Source: Acidobacteriaceae bacterium
GTDB taxonomy: Bacteria; Acidobacteriota; Terriglobia; Terriglobales; Acidobacteriaceae
DNA length: 64,000 nt
Assembly: GCA_030039035.1 (NCBI GenBank)
Contig: JASHQQ010000140.1
Span: forward strand, 1 to 64,000
Direction: 5' to 3'
A model generated the notes under the pieces. That model saw only the letters and a program-made list of their open reading frames with translations, had not been told where the DNA came from and did not search any database. How positions within the stretch are numbered: position 1 is the first letter of the stretch; every line of letters starts with the position of its first letter. The position numbers and the translations under genes are program-made. Shown in pieces: positions 8,131-17,389 of this stretch.

Positions 8131-9263
8131 CGGGAGACCTCGTTCAGAACCGAGTCGATCAGCCCCTCGTAGGCCTCAATGACGCGCCCCAGCCGGAACG
8201 ATTCGATAAAGCTGTGAGCGAACCGCTCGCCTGGATGGAGCGAGCGCAGCGCCGAGAGAAGGCTGCTGGCAAGGGCCTGAGCCGAGATCTCGCCCGCCAG
8301 CCATACGCCGGGCTGGCCCCGCAGCAGGTCCACGATGCCCTGTGACGATGGCAGGGCGACGATGGGCAGACCGGCTGCTGCCGCTTCGAGAAGCGCGTTG
8401 GGCAGACCTTCGTAGCGCGATGGAAGCACGAAGAGGGAGGCAGCGGCAAAGCAGGCCGCCATATTCTCCACGTGGCCCGCAAAGCGTATTGCGCCTTGCA
8501 GACCCGGCAAGGACGACTGAGCCCTCAACGCGCCCTCCTCGGATCCTGCACCGGCGATGAGAAGCGTCGTCGAGGGAAAACTCTGGCGAACGACCGCCAG
8601 CGCCTCCAGAACCAGATCGAAGCCTTTTTCCTTTGACAGCCTGCCGGCGGCAAAGAGGCGTGGACCGGTCTCCCGATCCTTCGCGTCCGGCGCGTTGGCC
8701 TTTTCCACCGCCACGCGAGAGCGAATCCCTTCGACGTCGACCGGATTCGGCAGTACAACGAGCTTGGCCTCGGGAACGCAAAACGTTTCGCGCAGGTCCG
8801 CGGCCATCGCGTCGGTCTGGCAGATCACGCGATCCGCACGGCGGTACAGTATGCGGTAGAACGTCGGCGTATACCAGGGCAAGCCGCCGGATTCGAGCGC
8901 GGCCGAGGCAGTGCTGTTCTGCCGCACGACGACGCGGCTCCGGCGTGGAAACAAGGGACGCAAAAGCAGGACGAGGAAATTCAGGTGGACCATGCCCGAC
9001 AGGATCAGGTCAGGCCGGATGCTCCTGACAAGCCTGAGAAGCGGCAAGGCCCCGCTGCGCACCCTGCGCACTCCCAGCGAGTGAACCGCGACGTGGGCCG
9101 ACAATGGCTCGTATCCAGGATGAGCCTGCGTGAACATCGCCAGATGCAACTCGTATTTCTCTTTCGGGAGCCCGCTCGCAAGGAGAGCGGTCACCCGTTC
9201 GGCGCCTCCGCCGCCAAGATGCGGAATGAGCAACAGGACGCGTGGCCGCCGCGGCAATTCCAT
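8127..9263 (-). CDS. Glycosyltransferase family 4 (exopolysaccharide)
   Basis: A 378-residue GT4 enzyme. The N-terminal domain has RVLLLIPHLGGGGAERV. The C-terminal donor-binding domain has LFAAGRLSKEKGFDLVLEAL, then FAGHVENMAACFAAASLFVL, and the EX7E motif region RYEGLPNALLEAAAAGLP. It is the first gene of a two-gene minus-strand transcript and overlaps the next by 4 bases. A candidate promoter lies 85-110 bases upstream. Like its partner it probably adds one sugar to the repeat unit of the polymer made by this locus. Confidence 0.9.
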   Translation of the reverse strand: MELPRRPRVLLLIPHLGGGGAERVTALLASGLPKEKYELHLAMFTQAHPGYEPLSAHVAVHSLGVRRVRSGALPLLRLVRSIRPDLILSGMVHLNFLVLLLRPLFPRRSRVVVRQNSTASAALESGGLPWYTPTFYRILYRRADRVICQTDAMAADLRETFCVPEAKLVVLPNPVDVEGIRSRVAVEKANAPDAKDRETGPRLFAAGRLSKEKGFDLVLEALAVVRQSFPSTTLLIAGAGSEEGALRAQSSLPGLQGAIRFAGHVENMAACFAAASLFVLPSRYEGLPNALLEAAAAGLPIVALPSSQGIVDLLRGQPGVWLAGEISAQALASSLLSALRSLHPGERFAHSFIESFRLGRVIEAYEGLIDSVLNEVSR

Positions 9264-9347
9264 GCAGACTGCCTCTCGAGAAGTAACGAGAGTATAAGTC
9301 AGGTTCCTTTTCGCTTTGAGGCTTTCCCGGCGGATGGCGGAAGTGGT

Positions 9348-9375
9348 ACATTAGCTTTCGCTCCTCCATTTACAA
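9348..9375 (-). promoter_or_regulatory. Possible promoter for the minus-strand glycosyltransferase pair
   Basis: On the minus strand TTGTAA (9375-9370) is followed after 16 bases by TAATGT (9353-9348). The predicted start leaves a leader of about 80 bases before ATG 9263. Both boxes deviate from consensus, so this is only a candidate. The rest of the 273-base gap 9264-9536 holds no clear gene. Confidence 0.3.
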
Positions 9376-9536
9376 GTAGAAGAGCTTTCCCGAGAGCACC
9401 TTGTGCTTCTCCTGTTTTGTGTGATTAACCCCAGACCGCTCGTGTCACCCGGCCTTTTCCTCCTGCGTTGAAACCGGAGCCTCCGAAGGGTAGTCGCTGC
9501 CCGATAAAGAGCTTCGAAAGAGCGCAGGACGGCACG

Positions 9537-10745
9537 ATGTTCCCATCCGATTTGAACGAGGCAGCCGCTGGGCTATCGACAGAGTCAACCTGCATCGGTC
9601 CGCATATCGTGGTCGGCATAACGCATCCCCAGACCTGCCTGACTCTTACGGGCCGGCTGCACGCGCTGGGCGAAGCGGGATTCCGTGTGACCCTGGTGTC
9701 GAGTCCGGGCGAGTTGCTGGAGAAGACCGCCGCCCATGAGGGCGCGCGCGCCATCGCGCTCAGGATGGAACGTGGCATGGCGCCGCTGGCCGATCTGCTG
9801 TCGTTGATTCGCCTGTTGCGGCTGCTGCTTCTGTTGCGCCCGGAAATGACCGAGTTCAGCACGCCAAAGGCCGGCCTGCTGGGAGGGTTGGCGGCGCGCC
9901 TCGCCGGCGTTCCGGCGCGCATCTACATGCTGCGCGGACTCAAGCTGAATACCGCGAAGGGCCTGAAGCGCCGCATTCTGCTCGGCGCCGAGCGACTGTC
10001 GGCGCGGTGCGCGAAGGTGGTGCTGTGCAACAGCGCGAGCCTTCGCAGCGAAGCGCTTGCCTTGCGTATCGCGCCGGCGGCCAAACTCAAGCTGCTGGGG
10101 AACGGCAGCAGCAACGGAGTGAATGTAACGCGGTTTTCGCCGGGAGAAAGTGAAGTCAGGACAAGGCTCGGTTTGCGGCGCGAGACACCCGTGATCGGCT
10201 TTGTGGGCCGCCTGACGCGCGACAAGGGCCTGCCCGAACTGATTGAGGCGTTCGAGCTCATTCTGCAGTCGCAGCCTGAGGCACACCTGCTGCTTGTCGG
10301 CTGGTACGACGCGTCGGAGGACGCTCTGAGCCCGGCGCTGCAAGGCCGCATCGAGCGTCACAGGCGCATTCACTGCACCGGCTACGTGGCTGACACCGCG
10401 CCCTTTTACCGCGCCATGGACCTGCTGGTGCTGCCCACCTGGCGAGAAGGCTTTCCCAACGCGGTGCTTGAGGCAGCGGCGACCGGGCTTCCCGTCGTCA
10501 CTACGGAATGCACCGGGTCGCGGGATTCCGTGGTTCCCGAGGTGACCGGGCTTTTGATTCCGCCAGGCTACCCCGAAGCCATCGCGGAGGCAGTGATCAA
10601 GCTGCTTCGCGATCCCGCGCGCCGCCGGCAAATGGGCATTGCGGCAAGAGCCTGGGTGGTGGAGCATTACTCCGACGCGCGTGTTCTGGCGCTGACAGCG
10701 GACTTCTACCGGAATCTGTTGCAGGAGTCGCGCCGCCAGGAATAG
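9537..10745 (+). CDS. Glycosyltransferase family 4 (exopolysaccharide)
   Basis: A 402-residue GT4 enzyme from ATG 9537. The N-terminal domain includes HIVVGITHPQTCLTLTGRL and a GLLGGLAARLAGVPARIYMLRG block, resembling CapM/WcaL-type enzymes. The donor domain has VIGFVGRLTRDKGLPELIEAF and the motif WREGFPNAVLEAAATGLPVV. I chose ATG 9537 because AGGA lies about 8 bases upstream; TTG 9468 is in frame but lacks a ribosome site and adds 23 atypical residues. The gene is divergent from the two minus-strand glycosyltransferases and ends before mutS, with a stem-loop between. Confidence 0.87.
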   Translation: MFPSDLNEAAAGLSTESTCIGPHIVVGITHPQTCLTLTGRLHALGEAGFRVTLVSSPGELLEKTAAHEGARAIALRMERGMAPLADLLSLIRLLRLLLLLRPEMTEFSTPKAGLLGGLAARLAGVPARIYMLRGLKLNTAKGLKRRILLGAERLSARCAKVVLCNSASLRSEALALRIAPAAKLKLLGNGSSNGVNVTRFSPGESEVRTRLGLRRETPVIGFVGRLTRDKGLPELIEAFELILQSQPEAHLLLVGWYDASEDALSPALQGRIERHRRIHCTGYVADTAPFYRAMDLLVLPTWREGFPNAVLEAAATGLPVVTTECTGSRDSVVPEVTGLLIPPGYPEAIAEAVIKLLRDPARRRQMGIAARAWVVEHYSDARVLALTADFYRNLLQESRRQE

Positions 10746-10796
10746 AGACGCGTTTTTCCACCGGTATCGGCGCGCGAACTTCGCCGCATCGCGCAA

Positions 10797-10821
10797 GCGC
10801 CGGTCTTTGACCGGAGGGCGC
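10797..10821 (+). terminator. Stem-loop between glycosyltransferase gene and mutS
   Basis: CCGGTC (10800-10805) and GACCGG (10809-10814) form a perfect 6-base stem around TTT, and outer GCGC copies can extend it across a small AGG bulge. No T-run follows, so it could act as a Rho-independent-like pause or as a leader structure of mutS, whose start is 18 bases downstream. Confidence 0.3.
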
Positions 10822-10838
10822 GTTAATCTGGGAGCAGC

Positions 10839-13574
10839 GTGTTCCCCGAGGAAACTCAATCCGAAGGCGTCGCAGACGGCAGGGTTGAAAATGCCCAGGC
10901 GGCGAAGCTTCCCGCCGAGCTTACGCCTTTTATGCGCCAATGGTCCGCGGCCAAGCGCGAGACTCCGGATGCCCTCCTCTTCTTCCGCATGGGCGATTTC
11001 TACGAGCTGTTTTACGACGACGCGGTCGTGGCGAGCCGCGAACTCGAGCTGACGCTGACCGCGCGCGATCGCGAACGCCAGATTCCCATGTGCGGTGTGC
11101 CTTATCACTCCGTGGAGAGTTACCTGGCCAAACTTCTGCGCAAAGGCTATCGCATTGCCATCTGCGACCAGATGGAGGACCCGAAGCTGGCGAAGAAGAT
11201 TGTGCGCCGCGAGGTGACGCGCGTGCTCACGCCGGGAACGGCCTTCGACGTGAATCTTGGCCAGGAGAAGAACAACTTTCTCGCCGCGTTGTTTGAAGCC
11301 GCATCGCATGGCGCGGCGAAGGAGAACGCCCGGCAATCCCGGCCAGGTGGCGGGAACGGCAGACCCGCGCCCCTGGTCGCCCTGGCGCTGCTCGACGTTT
11401 CGACAGGTGAGTTTCGCGTAGCGGAGTTTGGCGGGAAGACGGCGCGGCAGCAGGCGCTGGATCAGGTCCTGCAGGCACAGCCGAGCGAAGTGCTGCTGAA
11501 GGACGGTGCCGAAACGTGGCCCGGGCTGGACCGGGTTCCCGCGTGCACGCGCGTGGAGGAATGGGTCTGGACCCGCGACTTTGCCGTGCCGCTCGTGGAG
11601 CGGCAACTGCACGTGCGCTCGCTCGAGGGATTCGGGCTGGACAAGCATCCGGCCGCAGCCATTGCCGCGGGCGCGATATTGCACTACGTGCGCGCCACGC
11701 AGAAAAACGAGGCGCTGCATATCGATTCCATCCGGTTTCAGGAGCACTCGACGGCGCTGGAGCTGGACCCGGTCACGGTGCGAAATCTCGAACTGGTCGC
11801 GCCGCTGTTTTCCGATCAGGACGATCGCGCAACGTTATTCCGCACCCTCGACGAATGCCGGACGCCCATGGGCAAGCGGCTGTTGCGGGCGACGGTCCTT
11901 CGGCCTCTGGCCGACCGCGATGAGCTGGAAATCCGCCTTGAAGCCGTGGGCGAATTGCATTGCGACCTGATCCCGCGGGAGGAGTTGCGACGCGCGCTTG
12001 CGGGTATCCAGGACCTGGAGCGGCTGCTGGCGCGGATTTCGCTCGATTCCGCCGGGCCGCGCGACGTGCGCGCGCTGGCTGCGAGCCTGGCCCGGCTGCC
12101 TGGATTGGGCAACGCACTCGGGGTTCCGCGGGCGCAGAAGTGGCGGGAGTTGCGGTCACGCCTCGATCCGCTTGAGGATGTCACGAAGACGATTCTGTCG
12201 ACGCTGGTTGAAGAGCCGCCATTGACGCTGGCGGACGGCGGCGCCATTGCCCCGGGCGTGGACGAAGAACTGGATGAGTTGAAGATCGCTTCGACCGATG
12301 GCCGGCAATCGATCGCCGCCATCGAGGACAGGGAGCGCGCGCGGACCGGGATAGGTTCGCTGAAAGTCCGTTATAACTCGGTGTTCGGGTACTACATTGA
12401 GATTACAAAGGCCAATCTGCACCTGGCTCCCGCAGACTACGAACGCAAGCAAACGCTCGTGAACGGGGAACGGTTTACCACGCCGGAGCTGAAGGAATAC
12501 GAGCGCAAGATTCTCACCGCCCACGAGCGATCGATCGGGATCGAGAAGCGGATCTTTGCCGGGTTGCGAGGCGCGGTTCTGCAGGCGGCAAGCCGGATCC
12601 GGCGCTCTTCGGCGGCAGTGGCGGAAGCCGATCTCCTGTCTGATTTTGCCCATCTGGCGGCTCTGCGGCGGTACGTGCGCCCGGCGCTCGTGGACGAGCC
12701 CGTGCTCGAAGCCGTAGCGGCACGGCATCCGGTCATCGAGCATTGGATGGAAGAGACGCGCGAGGGGAGCTTCATTCCCAATGATATTTATGCGAGCGCG
12801 GAGGAAGAAGGTCCGGGCCTGTTGCTGATTACGGGACCGAACATGGGCGGCAAAAGCACCTACCTGCGGCAGGCGGCCTTGCTGGTGCTGATGGCGCAGA
12901 TGGGAAGTTTCGTTCCGGCCGACAGCATGCGTCTCGGCCTCGTGGACAGGATTTACACACGTATCGGAGCCAGCGACAACGTGGCCCGCGGACGCTCGAC
13001 CTTCATGGTGGAGATGACGGAGACGGCGACGATCATGAATACAGCCACGCGCCGCTCGCTGATCCTCCTGGATGAAATGGGGCGCGGTACGGCGACCTTC
13101 GATGGGCTCGCGTTGGCGTGGGCCACGGTCGAGTATCTTCACGCCGAAACCGGCGCGCGCACGCTCTTTGCCACGCACTACCACGAGCTCACGATTCTGG
13201 AAGAGAAGTTGAAGAGGGTGCGGAATCTGCGCGTGGATGTGAAGGAAGCCGCGGGCGGAATCGTATTTCTTCATCGCATCGAGCCCGGCGCCGCAAGCAA
13301 AAGTTACGGTATCGAGGTGGCGCGCCTCGCCGGACTGCCGGCGGCGGTGATCGAGCGGGCGAAACGCATCCTGAAACAGCACGAAAAGCAGGAGCGGTCT
13401 GCCGCGGCCAACGGGCAAAGCGAGACGACGGAACCTGTGCAACTGACGATCTTCACCCCGCTGTCGCAACGCATCGTGGACCGTATTGAAGCCACCGACG
13501 TGAACTCGCTCACTCCGCTGCAGGCCCTGAACCTGCTCGAAGAGCTGCGGTCGGAGCTGAAGGAAAAAGCATGA
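10839..13574 (+). CDS. mutS: DNA mismatch repair ATPase MutS
   Basis: A full-length 911-residue MutS. Domain I opens TPFMRQWSAAKRETPDALLFFRMGDFYELF with the Phe-x-Glu mismatch-reading motif (FYELF). The connector, lever and clamp domains follow, then the ATPase with Walker A GPNMGGKST at about residue 666 and Walker B region LILLDEMGRGTATFDG at about 745. The C-terminal helix-turn-helix ends near NLLEELRSELKEKA. It recognises base mismatches and recruits MutL in the cytoplasm; no mutL is in the window. GTG 10839 has GGAG 5 bases upstream. The end overlaps nagZ as ATGA, so nagZ translation is probably coupled to it. Confidence 0.97.
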   Translation: MFPEETQSEGVADGRVENAQAAKLPAELTPFMRQWSAAKRETPDALLFFRMGDFYELFYDDAVVASRELELTLTARDRERQIPMCGVPYHSVESYLAKLLRKGYRIAICDQMEDPKLAKKIVRREVTRVLTPGTAFDVNLGQEKNNFLAALFEAASHGAAKENARQSRPGGGNGRPAPLVALALLDVSTGEFRVAEFGGKTARQQALDQVLQAQPSEVLLKDGAETWPGLDRVPACTRVEEWVWTRDFAVPLVERQLHVRSLEGFGLDKHPAAAIAAGAILHYVRATQKNEALHIDSIRFQEHSTALELDPVTVRNLELVAPLFSDQDDRATLFRTLDECRTPMGKRLLRATVLRPLADRDELEIRLEAVGELHCDLIPREELRRALAGIQDLERLLARISLDSAGPRDVRALAASLARLPGLGNALGVPRAQKWRELRSRLDPLEDVTKTILSTLVEEPPLTLADGGAIAPGVDEELDELKIASTDGRQSIAAIEDRERARTGIGSLKVRYNSVFGYYIEITKANLHLAPADYERKQTLVNGERFTTPELKEYERKILTAHERSIGIEKRIFAGLRGAVLQAASRIRRSSAAVAEADLLSDFAHLAALRRYVRPALVDEPVLEAVAARHPVIEHWMEETREGSFIPNDIYASAEEEGPGLLLITGPNMGGKSTYLRQAALLVLMAQMGSFVPADSMRLGLVDRIYTRIGASDNVARGRSTFMVEMTETATIMNTATRRSLILLDEMGRGTATFDGLALAWATVEYLHAETGARTLFATHYHELTILEEKLKRVRNLRVDVKEAAGGIVFLHRIEPGAASKSYGIEVARLAGLPAAVIERAKRILKQHEKQERSAAANGQSETTEPVQLTIFTPLSQRIVDRIEATDVNSLTPLQALNLLEELRSELKEKA

Positions 13575-14755
13575 CGGCGGAGTTGCGCCATGCGGCAGGA
13601 AGTCTGCTGGTCGTCGGGCTCGCCGGGACCGGACTCAGCGAGCGTGAACGCGCGTGGCTCGGACTCGTGCGACCGGCGGGGATCATTCTCTTCCGGCGAA
13701 ATATCGCCGACGCGCGGCAAACACGTGCGCTGTTGGCGGATGCGACGGCCTCTTGCGCACCCCATGGCCTGCGCTGCGTGGATGTGGAGGGCGGAGCCGT
13801 GAACCGCTTGCGCGACGCGCTGGCGCCGATTCCGTCGGCGCAAGCGGTAGCGCGCAGAGCCTTCAATCCCACCCTCTTGCATCCGCAAGGACGGATGCAG
13901 AAGGAGGGAGCACGGGATGCACGGAGTGGCAGCGCGTTGATTGGCGAGCACGGCGAACTGATCGCGCGCGCCGTGAAGGCATTCGGCTTCAATGTAACGC
14001 TGGCACCGGTGCTCGATCTGGCTTTGCCTCTGTCGGCCACGGTGATGGGCACACGCGCCGCGGCGCCAACGGCGGCTGGGGTCGTCGAATACGCGCACAG
14101 TTTCCTTGCCGGACTTGCGGCGCACGGAGTAGCCGGCTGCGGCAAGCACTTCCCCGGTCTGGGCGGCGGCACACTCGACTCACACGATGAAACGCCGGCG
14201 ATCCGGCGCGGGTTTCGCGAGTTATGGAGCGAAGACCTTGCGCCCTGGCGCGAGCTGTGCGGGCAGCTTCCGATGGTCATGGTGAGCCATGCGGCCTACC
14301 CGGCAACAAAGGGGAGGAATCGACCGGCAAGCGTGTCGCGCTTCTGGATCACGGGCATTCTGCGAAAGCGCATCGGCTATCGCGGAATCGTCTTCTCCGA
14401 CGACATGGAAATGGGCGGAATCCTCGGCTTCATGTCGATCGAAGAGGCCGCGATCGCGGCCATCCGCGCGGGAATGGACCTGCTCGAAATCTGCCACAGC
14501 CCGGATCTGATTCTGCGCGCGCATGAATCGCTGGTCAAAGAGGGCGAAAGGTCCCCGCAGTTTCGAACTCTGCTGACTGCGCGTGCGCGGGAGACGGCGA
14601 TCAGGCGCAGGAAGCTTTTCCCGGATCGGATTCCCGCGGCGTTTTCCGCGCGGCGGCTCGCGCTGCTTCGCGAGCAGATGCTGCGCTTCAGCGGGATGTT
14701 CGACGAATCCGTGGCACATTCCGCCCCCGCCGTAACACAGGCAGGCGCCGTATGA
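13571..14755 (+). CDS. nagZ: Beta-N-acetylglucosaminidase NagZ (GH3)
   Basis: A 394-residue cytoplasmic GH3 enzyme that removes N-acetylglucosamine from 1,6-anhydro-muropeptides in peptidoglycan recycling. Visible motifs are GIILFRRNI near the start, LAPVLDLALP, KHFPGLGGGTLDSHDETP (the flexible His/Asp acid-base loop), and the nucleophile Asp in VFSDDMEMGGI. A segment of about 25 residues between VARR and LIGEHGELIARAV is not expected in this family and is encoded by a palindromic repeat (13868-13930). ATG 13571 overlaps the mutS stop by 4 bases and the end overlaps anmK by 4 bases. It lacks a signal peptide, as expected. Confidence 0.9.
   Translation: MTAELRHAAGSLLVVGLAGTGLSERERAWLGLVRPAGIILFRRNIADARQTRALLADATASCAPHGLRCVDVEGGAVNRLRDALAPIPSAQAVARRAFNPTLLHPQGRMQKEGARDARSGSALIGEHGELIARAVKAFGFNVTLAPVLDLALPLSATVMGTRAAAPTAAGVVEYAHSFLAGLAAHGVAGCGKHFPGLGGGTLDSHDETPAIRRGFRELWSEDLAPWRELCGQLPMVMVSHAAYPATKGRNRPASVSRFWITGILRKRIGYRGIVFSDDMEMGGILGFMSIEEAAIAAIRAGMDLLEICHSPDLILRAHESLVKEGERSPQFRTLLTARARETAIRRRKLFPDRIPAAFSARRLALLREQMLRFSGMFDESVAHSAPAVTQAGAV
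13868..13930. repeat. Palindromic repeat unit inserted in-frame inside nagZ
   Basis: TGCATCCG (13878-13885) and CGGATGCA (13892-13899) form a perfect 8-base stem with a 6-base loop. Flanks CCCTC and GAGGG, offset by a few bases, extend the arms. A following tract GGAGCACGGGATGCACGGAGTGG resembles ends of short interspersed repeats that I associate with Acidobacteria from memory. It adds about 25 residues (AFNPTLLHPQGRMQKEG and onward) to NagZ without breaking the frame. Confidence 0.6.
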
Positions 14756-15921
14756 CCGCCCAGGCCATGATCGTCGCCGGCGTGATGAGCGGCACTTCGG
14801 CTGACGGCATCGATGTGGCGCTGGTGCGCATTGCGCCCGGCAAGTCACGACCGAAGGTCACGCTGCTCGCGCACGAGGGATTCGCCTATTCGGGCGCGCT
14901 TCGCCGGTCGGTTCTGGCGGCGATGAATGCGGCGTCGGTCCCGACGGGTGAGTTGGCGCGGCTCAACTGGCGGTTGGGGACGGCCTATGCCGAGGCGGTA
15001 AAAGAGACGCGGAGGCGCCATCGCGTGAAGCTCGACCTGATTGGCTGCCACGGCCAGACGCTCTATCATCAGGCGCGCGCCATGAGCTTCGCGGGCCGGC
15101 GATTCGCCTGCACCTGGCAGGCCGGCGAGGCCGCGGTGATCGCCGCGGCTCTCGGCGTGCCGGTAGTTTCGAACTTTCGCCCGGCGGACATGCTGGCCGG
15201 CGGCCAGGGCGCGCCGCTGGTTCCGCTTCTCGATTACGTCCTGTTTGCCGATGCAGAACGCGGGCGCGTGCTGCAGAATATCGGCGGCATTGCCAATCTC
15301 ACCGCGATCCCGCCGGGCGCGGGCATCGACCGCGTGATTGCGTTCGACACCGGCCCGGGAAACATGGTGATCGATGCGCTGGCGCAGGAGTTGTTCGGCC
15401 AATCCTTCGACCGCGGCGGTGCGATCGCTGCGCGAGGTACGATCCTCAAGCCGGTGCTTGCATCCGGGATGCGGAATTCCTACTACCGGCTCAAGCCCCC
15501 GCGCACGGCCGGGCGCGAGCAGTTCGGACGCGAATACGCGGCGCTGTTTCTCGCCGCGTGCCGGCGAATCACCCGCAAGCCTGAAGACGCACTGGCCACG
15601 GCGACCGCTCTGACTGCCGAATCGATCGCCGGGGCCTATCGGAAGTTTGTCGCGGCAAGGATGAAGAGCGGCAGAGTCGACTACATCGTCTCAGGTGGCG
15701 GCGCAAAGAACGAAACTCTGATGTCGATGCTGGCTGAGCGGCTCGAGCCGTTCGGGTGCGCGTTGTCGGCGATCGACGAATTCGGAATACCGGCGTCAGC
15801 CAAGGAAGCCGCGGCATTCGCCTTGCTGGCATGGCAAACATGGCATCGCCGGCCCGGAAACATACCGTCGGCGACGGGAGCATCGCGACCGGCGATTCTT
15901 GGCCAGGTTACGTATGCATAG
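14752..15921 (+). CDS. anmK: Anhydro-N-acetylmuramic acid kinase AnmK
   Basis: A 389-residue kinase of the ASKHA fold. It opens the anhydro ring of 1,6-anhydro-MurNAc and phosphorylates it to MurNAc-6-phosphate in the cytoplasm. Motifs are GVMSGTSADGIDVALVRI at the N-terminus, IGCHGQTLYHQ, NIGGIANLT, the catalytic-base region FDTGPGNMVIDAL, and VSGGGAKNETLM near the C-terminus. ATG 14752 overlaps the nagZ stop as ATGA. NagZ and AnmK act in consecutive steps of cell-wall recycling, so the pairing supports both calls. The length is normal for the family. Confidence 0.95.
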   Translation: MTAQAMIVAGVMSGTSADGIDVALVRIAPGKSRPKVTLLAHEGFAYSGALRRSVLAAMNAASVPTGELARLNWRLGTAYAEAVKETRRRHRVKLDLIGCHGQTLYHQARAMSFAGRRFACTWQAGEAAVIAAALGVPVVSNFRPADMLAGGQGAPLVPLLDYVLFADAERGRVLQNIGGIANLTAIPPGAGIDRVIAFDTGPGNMVIDALAQELFGQSFDRGGAIAARGTILKPVLASGMRNSYYRLKPPRTAGREQFGREYAALFLAACRRITRKPEDALATATALTAESIAGAYRKFVAARMKSGRVDYIVSGGGAKNETLMSMLAERLEPFGCALSAIDEFGIPASAKEAAAFALLAWQTWHRRPGNIPSATGASRPAILGQVTYA

Positions 15922-16125
15922 CGACACTTCGGGCGAAGCCGAAGTCAACCGATTCAACCGGCAACCGTCTGCATCCGATTGCGGCGGCAATCGTTGCGAC
16001 GGGAGTTTTCAGCCCGTGAGACCCGCTTCGACCTTTTGACCCACTGATTCGTCTACCGAATGAGGGATAAAAAGACCCCCTCGGGCCGAAATCGCAATGA
16101 GCGGTTCGCGGGAGGTTGGCTTTTT

Positions 16126-17346
16126 ATGGCTTTCAGGTCGCGAAAACCCGGTTTCTTGCCGCTGGCGCTGCTGGCCGCCATGATTCTGGCCGCTCCGTTC
16201 CTTTGTGCGCAGGCGGCCGGCCGGTTTCTCGGCACCATCACGGCGATCAGCGGAACCACGCTTACGGTAAAGACCGACGCGGGCGAGGTGCACCAGGTTG
16301 AGGTTCCCGCATCGGCGACGCTCAAGCGGGTCGAGCCCGGACAGAAGGACCTGAGCAGCGCAACCACGATTCAGTTCAGCGACCTTTCCACCGGCGACCG
16401 GGTACTGGTCCGCATCGATCCCGGATCAACCGGCGCGACGGCGCAGGCGGCGATGATCGTGGCCATCAAGCAGGCCGACGTGGCGGCAAAACAGCAGCAG
16501 GAGCGCGAGGAGTGGCAGCGCAACGGCCTGGGCGGACTGGTGAAGAGCGTCGATGCGGCTTCGGGCGTCATTGTGCTGACGGCGGGCGCCGGTCCGACGA
16601 CGCGAACGGTGACCATCCACACCACGAAATCGACCGTGCTCAAGCGGTACGCGCCCGGCTCGGTGCGATTCGACGACGCGCAGCCGGCGCCCATCGACGC
16701 GATCCACGCCGGCGACCAGTTGCGGGCGCGTGGCCAGAAGAGTGCGGACGGCTCGGAGTTGACGGCGGATGCGGTGGTCTCCGGCAGCTTTCGCAATATC
16801 TCCGGTACGGTGACGTCGGTCGACGCGGCCAATTCGACGCTGGTGGTCAAGGACCTGGCCTCGAAGAAGCAGGTTACGGTTCAGGTCACGCACGATTCAC
16901 AGATGCGCCGGTTGCCGGAGCGCATGGCGCAGATGCTGGCGGCGCGCCTCAACGGCGGTGCTGCCGGCGGGCAGGGACGAGGGAATGGCGGTGTGCAGCA
17001 GGCCGGCGCCCCGTCGGGGCCCGGAAATGCCAGGCTTGATCAACAGCCGGGAAACGGCGGCGGAAGCGGCCGCGGTCAATGGGCCGGGCAGAATGGCGGG
17101 GCCGGCGGACTCGGCGGCGGCGATCCGCAGCAAATGCTGAATCGCGCGCCGGCGATTCAGCTCTCCGATCTGCAAAAAGGCGAAGCCGTGATGCTGGTGT
17201 CAACCGAGGGAACGTCGGAGATGACGGCCATCACGCTGCTTGCGGGAGTTGAACCGCTTCTGCAGGCTCCGGCAAGCCAGAATCTGCTCTCGAACTGGAG
17301 TATGGGCGGCGGCGGAGGCGCGGAAGCAGGAGCTGACGCCCAATAG
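16126..17346 (+). CDS. Secreted DUF5666-like protein with Gly-rich region
   Basis: A 406-residue exported protein from ATG 16126: basic start MAFRSRKP, hydrophobic core, cleavage probably near LCAQAAG. The body has about three repeats of a small beta domain (GRFLGTITAISGTTLTVKTD, GGLVKSVDAASGVIVL, ISGTVTSVDAANSTLVV) resembling DUF5666. Residues ~285-345 are rich in Gly, Asn and Gln. GGGAGG lies 10 bases before 16126; ATG 16060 is in frame but has no ribosome site and precedes the signal peptide with 22 atypical residues. It lies 43 bases before the TonB receptor gene and is probably co-transcribed. The function is unknown; an outer-membrane or surface partner role is inference. Confidence 0.65.
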   Translation: MAFRSRKPGFLPLALLAAMILAAPFLCAQAAGRFLGTITAISGTTLTVKTDAGEVHQVEVPASATLKRVEPGQKDLSSATTIQFSDLSTGDRVLVRIDPGSTGATAQAAMIVAIKQADVAAKQQQEREEWQRNGLGGLVKSVDAASGVIVLTAGAGPTTRTVTIHTTKSTVLKRYAPGSVRFDDAQPAPIDAIHAGDQLRARGQKSADGSELTADAVVSGSFRNISGTVTSVDAANSTLVVKDLASKKQVTVQVTHDSQMRRLPERMAQMLAARLNGGAAGGQGRGNGGVQQAGAPSGPGNARLDQQPGNGGGSGRGQWAGQNGGAGGLGGGDPQQMLNRAPAIQLSDLQKGEAVMLVSTEGTSEMTAITLLAGVEPLLQAPASQNLLSNWSMGGGGGAEAGADAQ

Positions 17347-17389
17347 GCACAATCCATTCCCTGATGGGAAACAAAGAGGGGACGTGTAC

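Noticed and set aside
9585-11747. Minus-strand frame of 720 codons opposite a GT4 gene and mutS
   Set aside because: Composition of a shadow frame; it crosses two well-supported plus-strand genes.
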